This document shows, piece by piece, positions 5,600 to 9,303 of a DNA stretch of 9,303 bases. The notes under the pieces are model-generated. The model saw nothing but the letters and a program-made list of their open reading frames with translations, searched no databases and had not been told where the DNA came from. The stretch's first letter is position 1, and every line of letters begins with the position of its first letter. The position numbers and the translations under genes are program-made. The stretch comes from UMGS1002 sp050309735 (lineage in GTDB: Bacteria > Bacillota > Clostridia > Oscillospirales > CAG-272): assembly GCA_050309735.1 (NCBI GenBank), contig JBNRMS010000009.1:1-9303 (forward strand), given 5' to 3'.

Positions 5600-6853
5600 A
5601 TGACATTTAAAAAAGATCTTGTCATAATCGGCTGCGGCCCCGCCGGAATGAGCGCCGCCGTCGCCGCTTATGATAGCGGCGTCCGAAATTTAATAATTCT
5701 TGAGCGCGACCGCGCGCCAGGCGGAATCCTCAGCCAGTGCATACACAACGGATTTGGCCTGCACAATTTCGGCGAGGAGCTGACCGGCCCCGAATTCGCT
5801 CATCGCTATGAGGAACAGGTGCGCGAGCGCGGGATAGAAATAAAACTCGACACAATGGTCACGTCAATTACTCCCGACAGAGTTGTAACGGCGATGAACG
5901 AAAGCGAGGGCGTTTTCAATATTGAGGCCGGCGCCGTAATTCTTGCAATGGGCTGCCGAGAGCGTCCGAAAGGGGCGGTTATTATCCCCGGAACTCGTCC
6001 GGCGGGCATCTTTTCGGCAGGAACGGCACAGAAATATGTGAATATGCTCGGATATATGCCTGGGCGCGAGGTCGTCATCCTCGGCTCGGGCGATATAGGT
6101 CTTATAATGGCGCGGAGAATGACGCTTGAGGGCGCCCGAGTTAAGGCGGTCTGCGAGATAATGCCCTATTCGGGCGGACTGGCGCGCAATATCGAGCAGT
6201 GCTTAAATGACTTTGATATACCCCTGATGCTCAGTCATACGGTGGTCGAGATACACGGGCGCGAACGGCTTACCGGCGTTACCATTGCCGAGGTAGACGA
6301 GAAAAGGCGCGCCATAGAGTCAACCCGGCGCTATATTGAGTGCGACACTCTGCTCCTCTCGGTCGGGCTTATACCCGAGAACGAGCTTTCAAAGTCGGCC
6401 GGAGTGGCGCTTGACGGCGTCACAAACGGTGCCGAGGTAGACGAGAACCGCCAAACATCGACAGAGGGTATTTTCGCTTGCGGAAACGTGCTGCACGTCC
6501 ACGACCTTGCCGACTACGCGGCCGACGAGGGGGCTGTCGCCGGGCGAGCAGCGGCCGAATATATTAAGAATAAGGCGAAATCCGGACGCCGCATTCGTAT
6601 CGTTACCGACGGAAAGGTGAGATATACCGTGCCCCAATTTATTTCCGGACAGGGCGATGTGACCTTTTATTACCGGGTCGGAAATATATACAAAAACGCA
6701 CGGGTTTCTATATATGAGGGCGAGCGCAAGCTTATTGAGCGCCGAAAGCCGAAATTTGCCCCGGGCGAGATGGAGCGGATTGTCCTTCCCTCCTCGCTGA
6801 TAAGCGGAATTGTGGGCGACACGATAAGAATCGGGCTTGAGGAGGAGAAATAG
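5600..6853 (+). CDS. FAD/NAD(P)-binding pyridine nucleotide-type oxidoreductase, partner of the GlpA-like enzyme
   Basis: The 417-residue protein has two dinucleotide-binding folds: FAD site VIIGCGPAGMSAA (G11, G13, G16) and an internal NAD(P)-type site VVILGSGDIGLI (G162, G164, G167). The distal flavin motif TSTEGIFACGNVLHVHDLAD (287-306) ends the pyridine nucleotide-disulfide oxidoreductase core, and ~85 further residues form a basic, beta-rich tail. The redox-active CxxC of thioredoxin-reductase-like members is absent, so it more likely relays electrons between the GlpA-like flavin/Fe-S centre and NAD(P) or another acceptor than acts on disulfides. Its ATG lies 1 nt after the upstream TGA (Shine-Dalgarno AAGGAGA, spacer about 10), and its stop directly abuts the next ATG. 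The same order of genes is known in Clostridia and Thermotoga. Substrate assignment rests on this context. Confidence 0.88.
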   Translation: MTFKKDLVIIGCGPAGMSAAVAAYDSGVRNLIILERDRAPGGILSQCIHNGFGLHNFGEELTGPEFAHRYEEQVRERGIEIKLDTMVTSITPDRVVTAMNESEGVFNIEAGAVILAMGCRERPKGAVIIPGTRPAGIFSAGTAQKYVNMLGYMPGREVVILGSGDIGLIMARRMTLEGARVKAVCEIMPYSGGLARNIEQCLNDFDIPLMLSHTVVEIHGRERLTGVTIAEVDEKRRAIESTRRYIECDTLLLSVGLIPENELSKSAGVALDGVTNGAEVDENRQTSTEGIFACGNVLHVHDLADYAADEGAVAGRAAAEYIKNKAKSGRRIRIVTDGKVRYTVPQFISGQGDVTFYYRVGNIYKNARVSIYEGERKLIERRKPKFAPGEMERIVLPSSLISGIVGDTIRIGLEEEK

Positions 6854-7213
6854 ATGAAAAGAATTTTAACCTGCACAATCTGTCCTAAAGGCTGCGAGGT
6901 TGAGGTGGAGTTCGACTCTAAAACCAAAGAGATAGCAAGCATCACCGGAAACGCTTGCCGCCGCGGCGATGAGTACGCGCGCACAGAGTGTATCGCCCCG
7001 GTTCGTACCCTAACCTCCACTGTAAGGGTTGAGGGCGGCGGTCTTCTCCCGGTGAGAACCAGCAAGCCCATTCCCCGCTCGGCGCTTTTTGACTGTATGA
7101 AGATAATAAATAGCACCACCGCCCGCCAAGGCATGAAAATCGGCGAAATTGTAATCGAAAACATTGTGGGAACCGGATCCGATGTCATAGCTTCGGGAAA
7201 CGGACGGCAATAA
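6854..7213 (+). CDS. DUF1667 cysteine-rich protein, probable small redox subunit of the glycerol-3-phosphate dehydrogenase complex
   Basis: The 119-residue protein has an N-terminal cysteine cluster C7-x2-C10-x3-C14 (TCTICPKGC), followed by C35 and C46 in GNACRRGDEYARTEC; a further cysteine lies at about 82. The CPxGC...CxRGxxYAxxE arrangement is the DUF1667 signature and resembles metal- or Fe-S-binding segments of molybdopterin enzymes. It is the last gene of the operon, directly abutting the upstream stop, with a strong Shine-Dalgarno (GGAGGAG, spacer about 6). Fixed linkage to the two flavoproteins suggests a third subunit that binds a metal or Fe-S centre, but I know of no experimental proof. 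Confidence 0.88.
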   Translation: MKRILTCTICPKGCEVEVEFDSKTKEIASITGNACRRGDEYARTECIAPVRTLTSTVRVEGGGLLPVRTSKPIPRSALFDCMKIINSTTARQGMKIGEIVIENIVGTGSDVIASGNGRQ

Positions 7214-7216
7214 TAT

Positions 7217-7273
7217 ATTGGGCTTCCGCCTAAAACCACAGCTTATCGCTGTGTTCGCGGAAGCTCAATTTTT
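7217..7273 (+). terminator. Rho-independent terminator of the glycerol-3-phosphate dehydrogenase operon
   Basis: A 13-bp stem with one G-U pair joins 7217-7229 (ATTGGGCTTCCGC) and 7257-7269 (GCGGAAGCTCAAT). A second small hairpin, CACAGC/GCTGTG, sits in its loop, and TTTTT follows at 7269-7273. It begins four bases after the TAA of the DUF1667 gene. Confidence 0.88.
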
Positions 7274-7351
7274 ATTGTGCGTGATATGTCTATTTTAGAA
7301 AGGGCGGAAATGAGCTACTATAATTTCGGATAAAACAATCATAAAAAACGC
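7274..7351. other. Short spacer between two terminators with no supported gene
   Basis: This A/T-rich stretch contains a 7-codon frame (ATG at 7310, MSYYNFG, TAA at 7331-7333) preceded by a purine-rich AAAGGGCGG. No promoter is visible upstream and the product is too short to support, so it may be the decayed start of a lost gene or chance. Confidence 0.3.
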
Positions 7352-7389
7352 GGTGAAACTTCTATATAGGAGTTTCACCACACTTTTTT
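7352..7389. terminator. Bidirectional terminator between the DUF1667 and solute-binding protein genes
   Basis: A perfect 9-bp stem GGTGAAACT/AGTTTCACC (7352-7360 with 7371-7379) extends inward by about three pairs to an ATAT loop. On the plus strand it is followed by TTTTTT at 7384-7389; on the minus strand the A-run at 7343-7348 gives TTTTTT. It lies 44 nt past the stop of the minus-strand lipoprotein gene and is its probable terminator. Confidence 0.85.
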
Positions 7390-7423
7390 CATTTATTTTT
7401 TAATTGTGAATTAGTACAAGCCC

Positions 7424-8914
7424 TTAATCAAAAGCTGACACAAGATTGCTCAATGCAGCTTCAAGCACTCTTTTATTTGCATTAAAGGCCACCAGATAGT
7501 TACCCGATGCTGAAATAATAGAATTTCGGAAAAGCGAAAAGGTGAGGTTGTTCAAGGGCGTGCAGTATATTATTCCAAGATCAAAAGAAACGGTTTCGCG
7601 CGCGATATCAAACATTCTTGATGATATATCGTCATTTGCATATTTGGTTTTCATTGAAATTTCAAAAACAGCAGGAGTTACCTGACGATAGCTCTCGGAA
7701 GCCATGCATTCAAGAACCGCGGCGATGTTATCCGGGTCGGGAAGCCCCACGGGTATTGTATATAATGTATATGGGAAGCCGATATGAGTTATATAATTGC
7801 TCTGCTCGGTGTCGTATTTAGGAACAGGAACAATACCATAATTAATGCCCGACGGGGTGAGCCTGCTGAACGACAGCCTTGAGCGCTCAACTATAAATAT
7901 CCCCCTCCCCGCTCCGTATGATTCGAGCGCTTCTTTAGCGTTGTCGTTATAGAAGCAGTCGTCGGTTGAATAATAGGCGTCGCAGATTTTTGTCACAAGA
8001 TCCTGTGCTTTCTCACTTCCGAAAAGAGGGGATATAATCGGGACATCCTCGGCGTCCTTCTCAATGGTTATCAGTCCGCTGCCGATAAAAAGAGCGTCAA
8101 GGTTGCGATTTGTATCAATAAGCCCATATTGATCGGAAGCGTCTTTTTTCTGGTTTGCGTTCAAATCAATATAGGTCCCCGCGGTCATTGAAAACATCTT
8201 GTCGATTGTCCACTCATTTTTCTCGACAAGATCATGTGGATTTTCAAGATTATACTGAGCAATCAAATCTTTATTGTAAAAGGTAACATACATCATGTAA
8301 AGCATATTTGCCGATATGTCACCCGAACAGAAAAGCAACTTGTTCTTTATTGTCGCCGTGTTTGTAAGATCCTCAGGCCACCAGGGTTTGCTGAAATCCA
8401 GATAGTCTAACTCGAAAAGATCCTCTGTTAAATTGTTCGAGGCTAAGTTAGCCGCCGTTCGGCTGTATGTCGCTATTATATCAAAATCGTTTGTTGCTGC
8501 TAATATATTGCTTCTTGCATATTCGGTAAAGCCGTTATTATTGCCGGCATTCCCAGGGCGCCCGACATAATCGAGCTTGATATCAAGCCTCTCCTCAATT
8601 TTTAAATTTCTATTGTATATAGCATCATTCACAAGCTCGCCGTTCATCGCTTCGCTCTTGAACTCCTCATGCTCAACGTCGCTCCAATAAAGGGTTGTGA
8701 CCTTTCTTCCCCCAAGTTTCAAGTCCTCGGGAAGGCTGTCTTTATAAAAACCGTTTTTGTCATAAGGGCTTTCGGTTTCGGGCGCTGTGTCGCTCTCAAA
8801 TCTGACTGTGGTTTCGCTGTAGTCCTCGCCCTGGGCAACACAAGAGCCTAATAGAACAACTAAAATTAAAGACGCTAAAATAAGGCATATGTATTTTTTG
8901 ATAACAACATTCAT
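7424..8914 (-). CDS. Extracellular solute-binding lipoprotein (family 1-like, carbohydrate ABC transporter type)
   Basis: The ~496-residue lipoprotein starts with a signal peptide and lipobox L-L-G-S-C (Cys 25), then an acidic, Thr/Ser/Glu-rich linker to about residue 55. The body has typical features of clostridial sugar-type binding proteins: the START-like LYWSDVEHEEF segment, NDFDIIATYSR, a KPWWPEDL aromatic motif, an internal NEWTIDKMF hinge segment, and INYGIVPVPKYD. At about residues 250-261 DLNANQKKDASD fits an EF-hand-like calcium loop (Asp/Asn at positions 1, 3, 5, 9 and 12), often seen at this place in the family. No permease or ATPase gene is nearby, so it acts alone or serves transporters encoded elsewhere. 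The start is ambiguous: ATG at 8914 (AAAAGGAAG with a long spacer) or TTG at 8920 (better spacing); they differ by two residues. The ligand is unknown. Confidence 0.9.
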   Translation of the reverse strand: MNVVIKKYICLILASLILVVLLGSCVAQGEDYSETTVRFESDTAPETESPYDKNGFYKDSLPEDLKLGGRKVTTLYWSDVEHEEFKSEAMNGELVNDAIYNRNLKIEERLDIKLDYVGRPGNAGNNNGFTEYARSNILAATNDFDIIATYSRTAANLASNNLTEDLFELDYLDFSKPWWPEDLTNTATIKNKLLFCSGDISANMLYMMYVTFYNKDLIAQYNLENPHDLVEKNEWTIDKMFSMTAGTYIDLNANQKKDASDQYGLIDTNRNLDALFIGSGLITIEKDAEDVPIISPLFGSEKAQDLVTKICDAYYSTDDCFYNDNAKEALESYGAGRGIFIVERSRLSFSRLTPSGINYGIVPVPKYDTEQSNYITHIGFPYTLYTIPVGLPDPDNIAAVLECMASESYRQVTPAVFEISMKTKYANDDISSRMFDIARETVSFDLGIIYCTPLNNLTFSLFRNSIISASGNYLVAFNANKRVLEAALSNLVSAFD

Positions 8915-8968
8915 AGACAATTACACTTCCTTTTACCGTATTATTTTAATTTATAGTAACACTTTGTA

Positions 8969-8997
8969 ATGATATCATATCGCAATAGAGAAGTCAA
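8969..8997 (-). promoter_or_regulatory. Sigma-A promoter of the solute-binding lipoprotein gene
   Basis: On the minus strand TTGACT (8997-8992), a 17-nt spacer and TATCAT (8974-8969) preceded by an extended TG (TGATATCAT). Transcription would start near 8962, about 48 nt before the ATG at 8914. Confidence 0.75.
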
Positions 8998-9083
8998 TAA
9001 TATAGCAAAACTATTGCACTTATCTTAACAAATTATTTTTATGCCATGCGATACTCGCAAGCAAGCCCGGATGTAGAAAAAAT

Positions 9084-9130
9084 AAAAAGCCCTATACCAC
9101 TCATATAATTGAGTAGTGTAGGGCTTTTTT
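9084..9130. terminator. Strong rho-independent terminator following the tRNA-Lys-like fragment
   Basis: A 19-position stem with one mismatch and one G-U pair (9084-9102 with 9111-9129) surrounds an 8-nt loop. T-runs lie on both sides: TTTTTT at 9125-9130 on plus, and the A-runs at 9076-9088 give a minus-strand tail. It lies 12 nt beyond the CCA end of the minus-strand tRNA fragment, so its original job was probably to end that tRNA transcript. Confidence 0.88.
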
Positions 9131-9141
9131 GTTTTTGCCTT

Positions 9142-9175
9142 TGGTGACCCATCGGAGAGTCGAACTCCGGACACC
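9142..9175 (-). pseudogene. 3' fragment of a tRNA-Lys-like gene (T arm, acceptor 3' strand and CCA only)
   Basis: Read on the minus strand, GGTGTC (variable loop) is followed by T stem CGGAG, T loop TTCGACT, T stem CTCCG, acceptor strand ATGGGTC, discriminator A and encoded CCA. The matching acceptor 5' strand would be GACCCAT, which with this T arm is typical of clostridial tRNA-Lys as far as I recall. No D arm, anticodon arm or GACCCAT 5' strand exists in the following ~125 bases, so the gene is broken at about tRNA position 44. Such 3' ends are left when an element inserts in a tRNA gene, or serve as attachment sites. Lys identity is moderately certain; tRNA origin is highly likely. Confidence 0.75.
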
Positions 9176-9189
9176 ATAAACTGTCCCCC

Positions 9190-9224
9190 TTGTCAAGACA
9201 CAAATTTCAGATTTATCATGACAC
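9190..9224. repeat. Pair of 12-bp direct repeats at a possible insertion-sequence end
   Basis: TTGTCAAGACAC (9190-9201) and TTATCATGACAC (9213-9224) agree at 10 of 12 positions with a 23-nt period. Each contains a near-symmetrical TGTC-NN-GACA-like core. They begin just after TGTCCCCC (9182) and just past the point where the tRNA sequence breaks off. Repeated short sites inside an end are typical of IS21-like termini, but no transposase is visible and the family is not assigned. Confidence 0.45.
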
Positions 9225-9236
9225 CTCGTTTAATGG

Positions 9237-9283
9237 AATTTTCCAAACGTAACGGAGCGTAGCGGAGTGGAGTTTGGAAAATT
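9237..9283. repeat. 12-bp perfect inverted repeat with CGGAG-rich core
   Basis: AATTTTCCAAAC (9237-9248) and GTTTGGAAAATT (9272-9283) are exact reverse complements around a 23-nt core that repeats CGGAG about every 10 bases (CGGAGCGTAGCGGAGTGGAG). It could be a dispersed palindromic repeat or the border of a small element. The flanking GC-rich sequence up to the window end has no supported gene. Confidence 0.5.
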
Positions 9284-9303
9284 TCGCGACGCCGACCGCG
9301 GGG

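Noticed and set aside
6670..7239. Minus-strand open frame (189 codons) opposite the end of the flavin oxidoreductase and the DUF1667 gene
   Set aside because: It is antisense to recognised families, shows no conserved motif, and its start lies inside the operon terminator.
7310..7333. Tiny frame encoding MSYYNFG
   Set aside because: Although a purine-rich stretch precedes it, no promoter is visible and seven codons cannot be supported as a gene.
9142..9217. Complete tRNA gene
   Set aside because: The T arm, acceptor 3' strand and CCA are present, but no D arm, anticodon arm or GACCCAT 5' acceptor strand follows on the minus strand.
9190..9224. CRISPR-like repeat pair
   Set aside because: There are only two imperfect 12-nt copies with an 11-nt gap, too short and too few for a CRISPR array; an element terminus fits better.

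Overview
The window looks like chromosomal DNA from a low-to-mid GC, anaerobic Gram-positive bacterium, most likely a clostridial (Oscillospirales/Christensenellales-like) gut or environmental Firmicute. The reasons are the Clostridia-style three-gene glycerol-3-phosphate dehydrogenase operon ending in a DUF1667 protein, an ECF sigma/membrane anti-sigma pair, lipoprotein-type solute-binding and VWA proteins, strong purine-rich ribosome binding sites, sigma-A-like promoters (TTGACA-N17-TACAAT), and a tRNA-Lys-like 3' end of clostridial type. The taxon is an inference; no marker gene is present.

Layout from left to right. Positions 1-548 (+) hold the C-terminal part of a PgeF/YfiH-type multicopper polyphenol oxidase (purine nucleoside phosphorylase family), cut by the window edge. 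It converges on a minus-strand operon, and the two are separated by a structured stretch (547-614) and a near-perfect bidirectional terminator (639-681). The minus-strand operon (3894 down to 681) encodes, in order of transcription, an ECF sigma factor, a single-pass anti-sigma-like protein (GTGA overlap with the sigma gene), a YfbK-like VWA lipoprotein, and a four-helix membrane protein (ATGA overlap with the VWA gene). Upstream lie a sigma-A-like promoter and a second ECF-type promoter, which suggests autoregulation.

The divergent plus-strand operon (4177-7213) has a textbook promoter and encodes a GlpA-like FAD glycerol-3-phosphate dehydrogenase with a C-terminal BFD-like [2Fe-2S] domain, a pyridine-nucleotide-type FAD oxidoreductase, and a cysteine-rich DUF1667 protein. 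The three genes are 0-1 nt apart and end at a strong terminator. They probably form one complex passing electrons from glycerol 3-phosphate to NAD(P) or another anaerobic acceptor. From the right comes an orphan, monocistronic sugar-type solute-binding lipoprotein (8914-7424, minus) with its own promoter and terminator.

The last ~220 bases differ in character. A terminator (9084-9130) is followed on the minus strand by only the 3' third of a tRNA-Lys-like gene (9142-9175). The tRNA sequence then stops abruptly, giving way to a pair of 23-nt-period direct repeats resembling transposase-binding repeats at an insertion-sequence end, and then a 12-bp inverted repeat. This looks like a mobile-element or recombination junction.
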